Origin: Mortierella sp. BCC40632
Lineage: Eukaryota; Mortierellomycota; Mortierellomycetes; Mortierellales; Mortierellaceae
Length of the DNA stretch: 64,000 nt
Direction: 5' to 3'
Assembly (NCBI GenBank): GCA_011634665.1
Contig: WAEK01000001.1
Location: 2,478,001-2,542,000, forward strand
Part shown: in pieces, positions 24,889 through 36,100 of the stretch
Numbering within the stretch: the first letter of the stretch is position 1
Layout: every line of letters starts with the position of its first letter
Translations under genes and position numbers: made by a program
Notes under the pieces: model-generated
What the model saw: the letters and a program-made list of their open reading frames with translations, nothing else
What the model was told of the DNA's origin: nothing
Databases searched by the model: none

Positions 24889-26142
24889 ATGAAATTCACG
24901 GCTACTCTTGTCGCACTTCCTGTCGTTCTCCTGGGCCTTGCGAACGCAGCATCCATTCATCATCTCCTCCAGAGTCGTTCTGCAAACCAGGATCGCCTTC
25001 CATTGAACAAGAATGAGGTTTACTCAAATGGCTTGCCAAGACGTGCCTTTGCTGACAACAATCGACCTCAAGTTGTCAAAATCAAGAGAAAGCTTGATCG
25101 ACGTAGCTGGGATGTCAATCAGGTCAGCTCTGAAGAAGCTACAAGGTCAAACACAATGTCTATGGTACCACAAGCACCTCCTCCACCTCCACCTCCATTA
25201 CCATCAGCATTTCTACCACCACCTCCTCCACCACCATTTCAATCAGCAATACCACCACCGCCTCCACCTCCACCACCATTACCATCAGCATCTCTATCAC
25301 CTCCTCCTCCACCACCGTTTCAATCAGCAATACCACCACCACCTCCACCTCCACAACCATTACCATCAGCATTACCACCACCTCCTCCACCTCCTCCACC
25401 TCCACGACCAACACCATCAGCAATACCATCAGCAGTACCATCACCTCCTCCTGGAGCAGCAATTAAAGCTGAGAATCTACAGGCCAACTCTGTCCAGGCT
25501 TCCTCAGGTGTACCGCTTCAAGTCCAATCAGCTGTAGTAGCAGAGACCGAAGAGTTTAAAAGCAAGTTGCTTGCAAAGACACAAGCCGTGACTAAGGTGA
25601 TCCAAAAGGCTATGGCCCAACTCTTGGATGATCTTGCCCATTTTGTTTCGGTCAATGTCCGGAATAGCCTCAAGAACCCATCCTCGGACTTGTTGGGCTT
25701 AGTCGACAGTGGTAACAAGAAAAAAAAAAAAAAAGTCAGGGTAGGTACTAAGAAGTCATTCTTTCCTTTTACAGGATTTGTCAAGGTTTTCTTGGAACAA
25801 CAAGTCAGGGATCAATTCGATACCAACCTGGACTCAGAGATTTCGGAAGCCATCCTTCAATGCATTGAAGCCAAGGGCAAGATTGATCTCCGGAGTATGG
25901 TTACCGCTATCACGACCGTGGTCCAAAAGCACGCTGAAAAACTGATCGATTATACCGATAAGAACGTGAAATTGTTTGTTCAACAACAACTTCGTACCTC
26001 TGGCGTAGTCAATTATCTCTTGGATCCAAACGCCGTTCCGAATGATCGTGTTGGTCTGGAGAGTGAAGTCTACGTGTCTTCGATCGTCCAGAGTACTTGT
26101 CAGGAGCAAGAAGCTACCTTGGCAGGTGCCCTTTCTCTGTAA
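24889..26142 (+). CDS. secreted proline-rich repeat protein
   Basis: A signal peptide (MKFTATLVALPVVLLGLANA, cleavage near residue 20) marks it as secreted or cell-surface. Residues about 98-190 are polyproline blocks separated by LPSA and FQSA, built from an 81-nt tandem repeat (copies begin near 25201, 25282 and 25363). The C-terminal half is non-repetitive and predicted helical (QAVTKVIQKAMAQLLDDL; a later Val/Asp-rich amphipathic section). A 63-nt segment at 25712-25774 has GT...AG borders and no in-frame stop: removed, the protein is 396 residues; kept, 417 with an inserted lysine run. No family recognised. The proline-rich part could be a glycosylated stalk or bind surface partners, but that is inference. 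Confidence 0.8.
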   Translation: MKFTATLVALPVVLLGLANAASIHHLLQSRSANQDRLPLNKNEVYSNGLPRRAFADNNRPQVVKIKRKLDRRSWDVNQVSSEEATRSNTMSMVPQAPPPPPPPLPSAFLPPPPPPPFQSAIPPPPPPPPPLPSASLSPPPPPPFQSAIPPPPPPPQPLPSALPPPPPPPPPPRPTPSAIPSAVPSPPPGAAIKAENLQANSVQASSGVPLQVQSAVVAETEEFKSKLLAKTQAVTKVIQKAMAQLLDDLAHFVSVNVRNSLKNPSSDLLGLVDSGNKKKKKKVRVGTKKSFFPFTGFVKVFLEQQVRDQFDTNLDSEISEAILQCIEAKGKIDLRSMVTAITTVVQKHAEKLIDYTDKNVKLFVQQQLRTSGVVNYLLDPNAVPNDRVGLESEVYVSSIVQSTCQEQEATLAGALSL

Positions 26143-26587
26143 TCAACTAGCACCTACATTAATATAAATATTAAAAGAGAATGGTAGGCTTCCTCCTGTC
26201 CTTGTCTCTTTGATGACACTTCTTCCAAAACATATTTAAATGAATTACTATTCCACTGGATCGCTACAATACAATAAAAGGGTCCTTTCACCTATCCCTC
26301 TCGTCAGTGTTTTTATCCACGCTTTTCATTCAAGAAAGCAAATCAGTCCTGAAAAGAAAAAAAAAGAAAAGAAAGAGAAACCAGCAACAACACCTCTTTC
26401 CACGATGGTCGAAGTGTATAATGACTTTTAATGAACGTGAAAGAGTCGGAGAGAATCTGATTCCTGCATATTTTTTTTTTATCGAGCGTCAAGACGGATC
26501 ATCCACGTTTTTTTTTTTTTTTTCGGTTGTTTGTTCCAGTTGACACGACGTTGGCGAGAGATCAGGGAGGGGGGGGGGATGGAAGCA
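26143..26587. other. 3' flanks of convergent genes
   Basis: Shared downstream region of the proline-rich gene (plus) and ATP18 (minus). It holds T runs at 26471-26479 and 26509-26523 and a G run at 26568-26578. No gene is seen. Confidence 0.5.
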
Positions 26588-27311
26588 CTACACAATGAGG
26601 TTGCTCTGTCTTAGTGCTTTCTCCTCCTTCTTGCCAGAGACTAGATATACACAATAAAGAAGAGAAAAAGAGGAACGGTCAGGGCACTGCATACAACTTG
26701 GTCTCGTCAATGGTCGGGGTCTTTTTTAATTTTTTTTTTTTTGGGGAGAGCTTCACGCTGTGGGAGAGTGACTTACAGTGGGGGTTGCGAACATCGTTCT
26801 TGAACTGGTCGCCTATTTTTTAAAAAAAAAAAAAAAGAAAAAGCATCGCATCAATCACACGAGAGAACGAAGCATGCAGGTTGTTAGATCCAGAATGATT
26901 TCGATAGTTGGGAATATATCATCCTGATGAGATCTTTTGGAGGATCAAGAGTTCAGTCGCGAGATCTGTGTGGATGGATGACATTGATCGCCCAGCCTCT
27001 TCTTCCCCCTCTCCCCCTTATCTACGCCTATTTCTTTTTTTTTCTTCTTCTTCTTTCAATCCATCGCGTTGTTGCAAGTCCAGCAGTTCAGAGTTGTCGC
27101 GAACGGGAATCAAATCATGTCGTCATTTTGCTCCCCTCGAGAGCATCCAGAAAGGAAATAAATCAGGAAGGTGAGAGATGTAGAGAAAAAAAAAAAAAAA
27201 CATACTCTTCAACATGCTCTCCTGGGCAGTGTTCATGAGGTAGAAGGTGATGGCACCACCGATGAGGAAAGGGGCCATGGGGCGGAGGATAGGGGTCGAC
27301 CAGGCACGCAT
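26588..27311 (-). CDS. ATP18: ATP synthase subunit J (F-type, i/j chain)
   Basis: Tiny inner-membrane subunit of the mitochondrial F1Fo ATP synthase. Three exons on minus, 27206-27311, 26777-26812 and 26588-26640, join exactly in phase to 64 residues, close to the usual 59-65. The protein starts MRAWSTPILRPMAPFLIGG, giving the family's TPIL...P-F--G pattern and single membrane span. The 36-base middle exon supplies FKNDVRNPH, matching the conserved F-NDPRNP motif of fungal subunit J. A Lys/Glu-rich tail follows. Intron 1 begins with a poly-T run on the sense strand. The gene is short enough to be missed by gene callers. It is divergent, with only 264 bases between, from the 210-residue gene. 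Confidence 0.88.
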
Positions 27312-27575
27312 GTTGAATAAAGAGATTGTTGATGGGGGAGAAGAGAGAGAGAGTGGAGTGTTTGATGACAACCAACAAAGAGAGAGAGAGAGAAAAGACC
27401 GGGTGCAGCCGAACGTACACAATGGACTGGATCATCAGCTCTGAAAGCCACGCATCTAAAATGTGCGGATGAAAATACGTCACCGTAATTTTTTTTTTTT
27501 TTTTTTTTTTCCTTCTTGTCAGTCGCGCGCACAAAGCTCTTCCATGTCCCCCCTCACCAAAATGCGTTCTCGACC
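27312..27575. promoter_or_regulatory. short divergent promoter, ATP18 and the 210-residue gene
   Basis: 264 bases between opposing start codons, with GA-rich repeats (27340-27395) and a T run at 27489-27510. It must hold both promoters. Confidence 0.55.
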
Positions 27576-28208
27576 ATGTCGTCGGCCCGACAACTTGAAC
27601 AGGACCAGGAAGCATTTGCAGACACACTCCTAAAGCTTCAGATCCATTCAGCGCTTGTCACGGAAAATGTTCAAAACAACAAGTCTCCTCTTCCACTGCT
27701 TGCTCAATCATGTTCCTTGCTCGATAACCTGACACCTTCACCCCACTGGACTGCGGCTCAAGTCGAACTCGTCCGCTCACTGAGGATCGATACCTGGGCT
27801 GCCCTTGCAAACGGATGTATCCAGGCAAAGGACTGGATTCAGGCTGAAGCCTCTCTCCAACGCCTTGCGTCCCTTCAGGACTCTGAGTGTGGACCCTTGT
27901 CCTGGAAGGCAGCCCAGAAGAAGCCATTCAAACGGAAAGGACCCCAACTTTCGTCAGGAACAATGGCCTCATCATCTAGTGACACCTCTAGTTCAGGATC
28001 CGTGATGGAAGCGACTCCATTTATCACTGATCTTAATCTGCCCACCGAATTACATATCAAAGCTGCTCATGATCTATTGCAGACCTTGGAGAAGATTCGA
28101 CAGGTCTTTGAGGAGATGGGGAAACAGGATATGGCAAGCAATTATGAAAGGAGGAGGACAAAGCTAAAAGACCGTATCGACATGGTCAAGCTCAATAGTC
28201 CTTCTTAG
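27576..28208 (+). CDS. conserved-looking helical protein, function unknown
   Basis: Single exon of 210 residues from ATG 27576 (context GACCATG). The first half is helical, with a segment (TWAALANGCIQAKDWIQAEA) resembling one helix pair of a TPR. A Lys/Pro and Ser-rich linker lies at about 115-150. A C-terminal helical bundle (HIKAAHDLLQTLEKIRQVFEEMG) ends in a basic coiled segment. The layout loosely recalls the SRA1/Sec31-C helical bundle, but I do not recognise the family and give no symbol. Two upstream ATGs (27544, 27562) are out of frame and might lower translation. The stop is followed by an AATC tandem (28221-28239). Confidence 0.7.
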   Translation: MSSARQLEQDQEAFADTLLKLQIHSALVTENVQNNKSPLPLLAQSCSLLDNLTPSPHWTAAQVELVRSLRIDTWAALANGCIQAKDWIQAEASLQRLASLQDSECGPLSWKAAQKKPFKRKGPQLSSGTMASSSSDTSSSGSVMEATPFITDLNLPTELHIKAAHDLLQTLEKIRQVFEEMGKQDMASNYERRRTKLKDRIDMVKLNSPS

Positions 28209-28384
28209 TCGGATAGACAGTCAATCAATCAATCAATCAAACAGACAAAACTAGAGGAATTTATTGAATACAATGCACTATACAGAATTAAGGTATGTTG
28301 ATTCCAGGGTATCTTGGATACCGAGTGGGGTGTAGTCTCCATCAATCAAGACGATTTTTGACGAGACCTGGGGAGGCATTTTTT

Positions 28385-28573
28385 TTATCGGACATAAGAG
28401 CTAGCCGCAGCCTCATTCATGGGCTTGGTCATCAAATGTTCGAGGGCTTGTTGAACAGTCAGTTTCTGAACCTGGGCAGGCCGTTGCTCTTGCATGGACG
28501 CGCGAGGCGTTTGAGCGGGTGAGGCAGCTGTGGAGGCAGTGGTCTGATGCTTGCTTGACTTGAAGAAGGGCAT
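28385..28573 (-). CDS. 62-residue small protein, family member A
   Basis: Single-exon gene for a 62-residue protein with no signal peptide or membrane span. It begins MPFFKSSK, has a central SPAQTPRAS-QE stretch and ends with QQALEHLMTKPMNEAAASSYVR-type sequence. Paralogues lie at 56105-56290 and 57402-57587; the three share MxFFKS, SPA-x-x-P, S-x-QE, (E/Q)QAL-x-x-L-x-TK and an A-containing C-terminus ending YVR or FVH. A TATAAATA box on minus lies at 28729-28736, about 155 bases before the ATG, as in the paralogues. The Ser/Thr/Pro middle looks disordered; the C-terminal third could form one amphipathic helix. Function unknown. Confidence 0.82.
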   Translation of the reverse strand: MPFFKSSKHQTTASTAASPAQTPRASMQEQRPAQVQKLTVQQALEHLMTKPMNEAAASSYVR

Positions 28574-28728
28574 GATTTTATAATAGGTATGGTCTGGTTC
28601 AGATGAAGGAGATCAAAGAGCTAAGAGTGCTTGTGTGTGTTTTTGCTTGCAAAGCAAGGATGAGCTTGAAGGAATTGGTTTGGATTGAATGAAAGGAAAG
28701 CAGAAACACAAAGCGGACAGGCCCTGAA

Positions 28729-28736
28729 TATTTATA
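28729..28736 (-). promoter_or_regulatory. TATA box of small protein A
   Basis: TATAAATA read on minus, about 155 bases before the ATG at 28573, with an A/C-rich leader between. Matches the boxes of members B-D. Confidence 0.65.
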
Positions 28737-29397
28737 CTGTATTTTTCTTTTCACTATGCTTCCTGAAGAGTTCAACCCGCCCACACCATCCTATTATTGG
28801 CATACCGCGTTGCAAAAACCTTCCCTTCAGTGGCACAAGGGCGTGGACGCATGGACCATGGGAACACGACGTGTTTAAGATGTGAGATGAACCTGAGTGA
28901 GCGCGGAGTATCAAAATATTTGCCTCAGCGTCATCCTTCATGCACCCACTATTCTTCTCAAAAGCCGTTCCGAGGATTGGAAAGCCCAACGGCATGGCCC
29001 TTGCTTTCCTATAGTACCAAATGAAGTAGCTGGTCCGTTGTTGAAGAAGAGAAACCTCTCGGCCTTTCTATGGTCTTTCAAACTCCACTCTTTCTTTCAT
29101 CAACGTTGCGTGGGTCATCTTTTCAATTCGCTGCTTCTCTGCTTGGTTGAGAAGTTAGACGTCCAAACCTCATTAACCCAGTCAAACACTGGGTAAACAA
29201 AAAAGAAAAAAAGTCATGAGAAGTGAATAGAGCTGTGAGAAGGTGAAAGGCACCGTATCAATACACACTGATGGAATGCCTCTTTTTTTTTTTTTTTTGG
29301 AAGAGGGATGTGAATTCACAGTGTTAATTCTGTTAGCTTTTCCTGTAGATATCCGGTATTAGCTTTGCAGTACAAGTTAAAAACCATTTATTATGGA
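28737..29397. other. spacer between small protein A and HSE1
   Basis: About 660 bases upstream of small protein A and downstream of HSE1. A T run lies at 29283-29298. No gene is seen. Confidence 0.5.
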
Positions 29398-31834
29398 CTA
29401 CTGAAAAGCAGGAACTCCCGTTGGTGCATATTGAGCAGGAGGAGCAAAGCCGGCAGGCTGTGGAGGGGCAAGGTTGGGAGCATAGTTGCCTTGACCATCG
29501 GTTGGACCCTGGAATGTGGAGGCATAAACGGGCTGCTGTGGCTGACCCGAATAATCAACCGGCGCAGGAGGTTGTTGCTGGTATCCTTGGATGACCTGAC
29601 CCGGCTGTGTAGGTTGCTGCCCATAAGGGGCCATGGGGGCCTGTGATGGCGGCTGAGGTAGTACGCCAGTATTGTAGTCAACAGGCGCCTGTGGCTGTAG
29701 AGCCGATGGCTGCGAGTAGGTCTGCTCAAAAGGAGGCTGCTGCTGCTGTTGCTGAGATACTGGAGGCTGCTGTGGCTGCGGGGCATATGCTCCATATTGA
29801 GGGTCCTGAGAAAACTGCATTGGTGGGGCCTGGCTGAACTGTGGCTGGTAGGGAGCATAGGCGCTCGCGGTTGGGATAGACTGTCCTGGCTGATGCAAGA
29901 ATGGGTTGGGTGCTGAGGTCGTTGGATAAGCAGGGTGACCTGGATAGTTGCTAATGGCTGGGTTGCTATATTTGGCGATGGACTGTTCCATCATCTTCTC
30001 ATACGTGGATCTCGCCCTTGCCAACTTTTCGCTTAGCAAGGTCAACTCGTCTAAAAAGCGGTAACGTCCAGGATACCTTCTATAGTTAGCAAGAATGAAC
30101 CAAAGTCAATTACAGAATGTTCAATATCCACCTTGATTTGTACCTTTCTTTTCTCCATGCTTTTTTATCAGCTCGACTAGCTTTGGTCGGACTCCAAGAA
30201 CGCCGTTATACATGTCCTATACCAATGGTGAAAAAAAGTCGATAGTTTGATGAGGAACGATTCTATACAACACATCGTATGCTCCTTAAAAATATATAAA
30301 TTCGGATAACGGTTGCATAATTGGTACCTGAAGAGCAGCATTCTCTGAAAAATCGTCTCGTCGGGGATCAATACCCTGAAGCGTGTGAATAAGAGTGTCG
30401 ACATTCTTTGCTTCTTGCAAGACATGTGCCTCGTCATCGCCGTCTCCAGTGCCTTGAAGCGATTCGCCTTCTTTGATCTCCTCCACATAGTTTACAGGAA
30501 AGATTCCTGTGCGACCATAGAGCTCGCCCTTCCACCAGTCCTGATATGATTTCGACAAAACAACTATGACGTCGTCCTTTTGGAATCCAAGTTCTCCGCT
30601 TTCAGTTGGTTCAAAATCGTAAAGGGCTCGAACACGCTTCACAAGTGCCGGCTCAGGTTCAGCTTGTGCTGCAGGTCTAACGCTTGCTCTCTAAACAGAG
30701 TCGTATCGCATCGGAGGATGACATTAGTAGAAGTTGCTTCATCAAGCGACATTGCCCGTTTGAGCTTGCTTGATTCAACGGTCTAGTTACCCTCTCATTT
30801 TCTTCGCTCACGGACAATGACAAAGCCAGAGCCAGCTGCAGCTCTTCTTCCTCTTTTCTTTTGTCTGCTTCGCTCTAGAAAAATAGATAATATGAGTAAG
30901 TTAGTCTCTGTCCTATTCACTCAGGCGCTCTGCATTCTCCTCTCTCTGCGAAAGAGGTGTGTACCTTCAGCTCTTTCTTAGGCTTTTGAGGCGAAGGAAA
31001 CTTGAACTTTGCCTGAGCTCGAAGTTGATGATAGGTTTCATCCATGATTCCAAGAGACGGATCAGAGCGGAACTCAAATGCCCATTGCTGGATAAGTTCC
31101 AGTATCCTCAACCTCACAGCAGGGTGTGTGGTCTAATAGAATACAAGAGCAAACACATGTTGGTTAACAAGAGAGACATCGCAAGAACCACGGGGTTCAC
31201 CATTACAATACAGAATACAGGTACCTTCTCGTTGAGGATCTTGACTAGCAACGAAGTGAAAGCACGCGAGGAGATCTCTCGCTGTGCTTTCAGTCCGCAG
31301 TTCTTGGCAAGGGACTCACATAGCTATCCAAGAAGTCGATTTGCGTCAGGGATACAACTGTGATGTAAAGAGGTTGCACCATTCTGACAAATGTTCACCT
31401 GAGTAAAAGTATCCTTACAGTGAGCGAGTAGAGAACAACATTGGCATTCTTGTGTGCAAGGCGCTTCTGAATAACAGCTAGACAGTCTCGTCCTCTAAAG
31501 GATGGCAATTACGGTAATGACAATGAGTTCTCAGGGCGACGTGCAGCTGCGGTAATGAAGGACTGTCGACTCTTGGCAAGCGCCTGATCGACTTACGCAT
31601 TATCTCCTGAGCGATTGACCTTTTCACAAATGGTCAGGATTAAGTCCCAATTCTCCGAAGTTAGTGTCTCGCTTGTCGCATTAGCTAGAGTTGGTTCCAA
31701 TCAGGATGCGTGTGGGTTAGAACTCGGTGAAAAAGCCCATGGCTGCTTTGCGTGGCGTTAAGATGAGAGGATACAATAGGGGGGGGGGGCACCTTACCGA
31801 CAATGTCATCGAATGGATTAGCACTCTTGAACAT
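29398..31834 (-). CDS. HSE1: Hse1/STAM-like ESCRT-0 subunit
   Basis: ESCRT-0 subunit that, with Vps27, captures ubiquitinated cargo on endosomes. Nine exons (31798-31834, 31597-31684, 31419-31494, 31225-31323, 30965-31132, 30791-30874, 30328-30690, 30144-30216, 29398-30050) join in phase to 546 residues. Domains in order: VHS (about 4-145, starting NPFDDIV and ENWDLIL), a ubiquitin-interacting motif (about 163-176, EEEELQLALALSLS), an SH3 domain (about 202-258, ALYDFEP, WWKGEL, GIFPVNYV), and a helical core domain (SEKLARARSTYEKMM). A Pro/Gln/Tyr-rich tail follows. The UIM sits alone on an 84-base exon. Divergent from the nuclease gene, 1.3 kb apart. Confidence 0.93.
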
Positions 31835-32187
31835 TATTGATGCGTTTGGGAGCCGTAGGCTATAGCTAAGGGCTGACTGGTCTGGAGAGGTGTTTGTGGA
31901 ATGGAATGTGGGTAGAAGCGAAGAATGAAAAGCAAAAGTAGTGAAAGGGGTAGGCGGGGGACAATGGTTGGCATGCACGTCAAGAAGGAATGACCCCTGC
32001 GAGTTGTGAGGCTTTGCGGTTTGCTAGGACGTCACGGGATCACTATTCTGGACTGAAGACTGCTGGGGACCAGCACAAGAACAGGATAGTTACAACGGGG
32101 CCGTTGTCAGTTTTGTGCACGAGCCCCAGTTGAGCAGCCGAGCAGCCATACACCACCCAGCACTATCGAAATCATCCGCAAGTCGGC

Positions 32188-32230
<43 letters not shown>

Positions 32231-32961
32231 TATATTTTCTACAGGAGCAACAGCAGTTGGCTGGCTACAGGCTGGTCCTCTCAGTCCACTGGTCGAGCGA
32301 ACCACACAGCTTGCCTAGAAATGAAGCATCATTGACTCGACACATTGCCGGGTCGATGGGCAGCCCTGCTCATTCCTGTGGGCTCTCTACACAGACCCCA
32401 ACACGGCACTCTGCTCTCTAGACGGGCGCTTGGTCTGTGTGTGATAGTCCTGGTCACCCGTGTGTCGCTCCTGGGGCGTCTGGCTAGTCTCCCATCTGCG
32501 CCATTTCCCCTGCTTCTACGCAGGGGAAAGCAGGAGAAGGAGGAGGAAGGAGGTGGGGGAAGGGAGCAATCGAGTCAGAAGGTGGTATCGTTGTTGGGTG
32601 TGGAAACAAAGCGAAGCAGGTGGCCCCTTCTCCTCTTCTCTCTTTGCCGCAGCGGCGCCGCAACAAGAGGCACTGGGCGGCGTCGTGGTGCAAGTGGCGA
32701 GTCGCTCATATTTCTTTCCTTCTCTCTCTTGTTCTTCCTTTTCTCTTGTTCTTCCTTCTCTCTTTCCCACTCCTGCCCGTTCCGGCTCCTCTTCTTCCTC
32801 CTCCTCCTCCTCCTCCTCCTCCCCTTTTCGACCGCCGCTGCCTGCCCAGCTTCGCCGTGTTCGTGCCATCCGTCTCGATCGCCTGTCATCTTTCTCTCCT
32901 TCTCTTTCATCCTCTTTGCCATCCCTTTCTCCCTTTCTCTCTTTCTCTTTCTCCCTTTCTC

Positions 32962-32995
<34 letters not shown>

Positions 32996-33168
32996 AATTT
33001 TTATTTTCCTCCGCCTCCTCCTCCTTCTCATCATCTCGCAAAAATCCGTGCCCAATTGCTCTTCCTCTCCATCCCCTACCAACTCCGCCCATCCTTTCTT
33101 GACCATCTCTCCTGAAAAAACTACGGCTCCTCCTCCTCCGATTCTCTCCTCATCAACTCACCTTCACC
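31835..33168. promoter_or_regulatory. divergent promoter region, HSE1 and nuclease gene
   Basis: 1.3 kb holding a poly-T run (32191-32227) and a very long CT-rich leader (32700-33165) with CTC trinucleotides and a CT microsatellite just before the plus-strand ATG. The long pyrimidine-rich frames here are composition artefacts. Confidence 0.5.
32191..32227. repeat. poly-T tract
   Basis: About 37 consecutive T in the HSE1/nuclease divergent promoter. Confidence 0.9.
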
Positions 33169-36100
33169 ATGACTTCATCTCAATCTACTACTGTCACCGT
33201 CGCTCCCATCGACATCCACACCGCTCCTCAGGCTACTCCTTGCCCGTTCGAGGCCGTCTCTGCCGCCTCCTATGTTGGTGCTCCCGCCCTAGGGGAAAGC
33301 CCCGGCGACTCTGGCTACGAGTCTTCATGGCCTTCTCTTTCCGAGGCCGCTACCCGTCCGCTACCACAGGCAGACAGGCACCGACCCACCTGGAAGAGTA
33401 CTGCAGGCCATCCTGGTAACAGGCAGGGTGACCGGGGATCTCTCGGCTCCTGCGAGATGCTAATGACTCAGCCCTTTGGGAGCCGTGCGCATGAGGCGCC
33501 ACGACACCGAGGCGGCTCCAAGGCTGGTAAAGGATCACTCCATGGAGCACCACTCCACGCGGGCCAGCAGCACTCCCATCCGCCTCAGCCCCCACAGGGC
33601 TCTCGAGGCACACGGCATGGAAAGCACAAGAGACGCGCACGAGCCTTTGGCCATCATCACGCACACCCGCTCCAGGCCATGACGCCCTTGGTCGATATCG
33701 ACTCGCCCGTCATGGAGGACGAGGATCCGACCACTTTGCCAATCCCCCTGAGGTGGGTATCCATGCTTGCCTTCTCCCTGGCGTTTCTTTTTTAGCGCTC
33801 ATGCGGTCTCTTTGGCACGACGACTGGAACTGACCGACCAGGACAACGCTGTAACGACGCAATCTAAATATGTCGCTTTTTTGTTGCTGAACAGTGTCAT
33901 CCCCCGCCGATGGCTCCTGGAGGAGGATGGCTCTCATTCAATAGATGGTATGTGGTCAATGCTTTGCCCCTGCCCCGGCCGACCTTTCTCTCTCTCTCTT
34001 TCTCCCGTCTTGTCCATGGTTCTTCCCTTCTGTCCCCACCCGCCTTTCCCCCCTCTTTCCGTCCCCTACCGACGGGAACGGCCAAGATCCCCCTGTTGAG
34101 GTTTTGGGGGTAGAGATGACAGTTGCTGTCTCGACGGAGTACTTGTATGCAGCAGTGTGGTTCAACGTTGCTTTCTCTCTTTCTCTCTCTTTAACACGCG
34201 GTTCTTATCTTTCTGTTAGACGACATCCTGATCGCACTGCCAAAGCGCGAGTGGAAATACGATTCTAAAGGACCAATGTCAATGGACACCAGTATGTGCA
34301 GTCTCTCTTTGTCGTCCAAGATGATGTCAAATGTGGTTTTTTCCTCTCTCTTCTCAGAGGCAGAGTCTTATAGAATATGGTTGTGAACAACGTCCCTTGT
34401 AGAATCATTCGTGGTCATGTCCTGGAACTTGTTGTCGCCAAGGCTCTGCAACCCCATGCGGTTAGACACGAACTGTGAACCTGCATTCATGGACTGGACC
34501 TATCGCAAGGCTATGATTCTGAACCAAATTGCGTTCACAGATGCAGACATTATCTGTCTCCAGGTATGAGCTCTCTCTTCCTCCTCCTCCTCTCCCACTG
34601 CTGCACCACCACGTCCACTGCATACCACAATTACAGGAAAACAAAAATAGGATCCCCTGTCGGGATCTCCTTAATCCCCCTACTCCATTTGGACCCGGGG
34701 ATACTGCCCGTGCATTGAGTGCATACTGAACACGGACCACCTTTTACCCCCTCTTTTCTTCTTCTTCTTCTTCTTCCCCATTCCATCCCCTAATCGGACC
34801 ACCTCGATGCAGGAGCTTGAACTAAAGGACTATGATGAGTTTTTCAATCCGCACCTCAGTCGACTCGGCTATCGATCTATCCATGAGTACAAGATGAGCG
34901 CCTACGAGATGCGGGACGGCTGTGCGATCTTTTACCGCGACAGGTAATCATTCGGCCCCTTGGGGGCTCGATTGTGGACAAAAAGTCCCAGCGCTCTTGT
35001 CATTCTTGACCTAGTGTTGTTTACTTTTCCCACATCCCACATCAAACAGCCAACTATTTCCTTTTACTCACGCACACACCCTCTCTGTTCTTCTCACGCA
35101 CACATGCATACGCGTACAAATGTTCCCCCTCTATCCCCTTTATTCTCCAAACCATCAAACTATTATGCCTTTGCGCCGCTGTCGTCATCCCTCTTCGTCC
35201 ATTCCGATGCGACTTTTGGCTGTATTTCCCCCTCTCTCCCATGAAAAATAGTCGGTTCAAGCTTGTCGACAAGCACGTCCTTCGGTTCAATCAGGTCGAA
35301 TTGGACGACAGCAACGAGAAGCGCCCATCATTGGCGCGTGATACTGCCATCCGGTTCAATCTCTTTCACAACCTAGCTCTTGTGGCTCTACTTGAAAATC
35401 GCCGAACAAAACGCTTGGTTCAGGTCGCAACTACTCATTTGCTTGCTGACCCCACTTTCCCGGACGCAAAGATGTTACAAACAGCAATTTTAACTTCCAA
35501 GTTAGAAGAGCTCAAAGCGGCCGCTCTGACTTCACTTCTTTCCAACGGCACGGCCTCTACAGGAGCGAGTCAGCATCAGCAGCACCATCACCACCAATAT
35601 CCACCGCAGCAACACATCCCAACCATTCTTGCAGGCGACTTTAATTCACTACCTGATAGTTCTGTAGTCGAGTTTTTAAGGACAGGACAAGTGGAAACGA
35701 AGCATTTTGGCGAGAATGACTTTGGACGGTACACGAGGGCGGACAACAAGTACTTTCATCATACATTGGGATTGGTCGATAGCTATGGAACTTCTGAATT
35801 GCCGTTCACGAACGCGACGCGTATGTTCCAGGGAACGATTGATTATCTCTTTCATGATCCCTCGGCTCTCTCTCTGGTTGGATTTATGGATCATTTCGAG
35901 GCAGTTCCTTCCTCTGTGGCGATGGCCATGACATCTGCAGTAGCAAGATCCAACTATGGTGGGCAACAGGCCGTAAAAGCGACTCCCCATCGTCATCCTA
36001 GCCGTTCCAATGACAAGAGTGGTATCTGCATGGACAGTACCATCAGAGGCAAACCTGTTAATAGCAACAATAACAGCAACAACAATAGCAGCAGCAGCAG

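Noticed and set aside
25160..25462. Minus-strand frame of Val/Glu/Met repeats
   Set aside because: Exact antisense of the polyproline repeat; composition artefact.
32345..33115. Long overlapping frames on both strands (256, 319 and 196 codons)
   Set aside because: They arise from CT-rich leader sequence; the translations are Ser/Leu/Pro or Arg/Glu runs without domain content.
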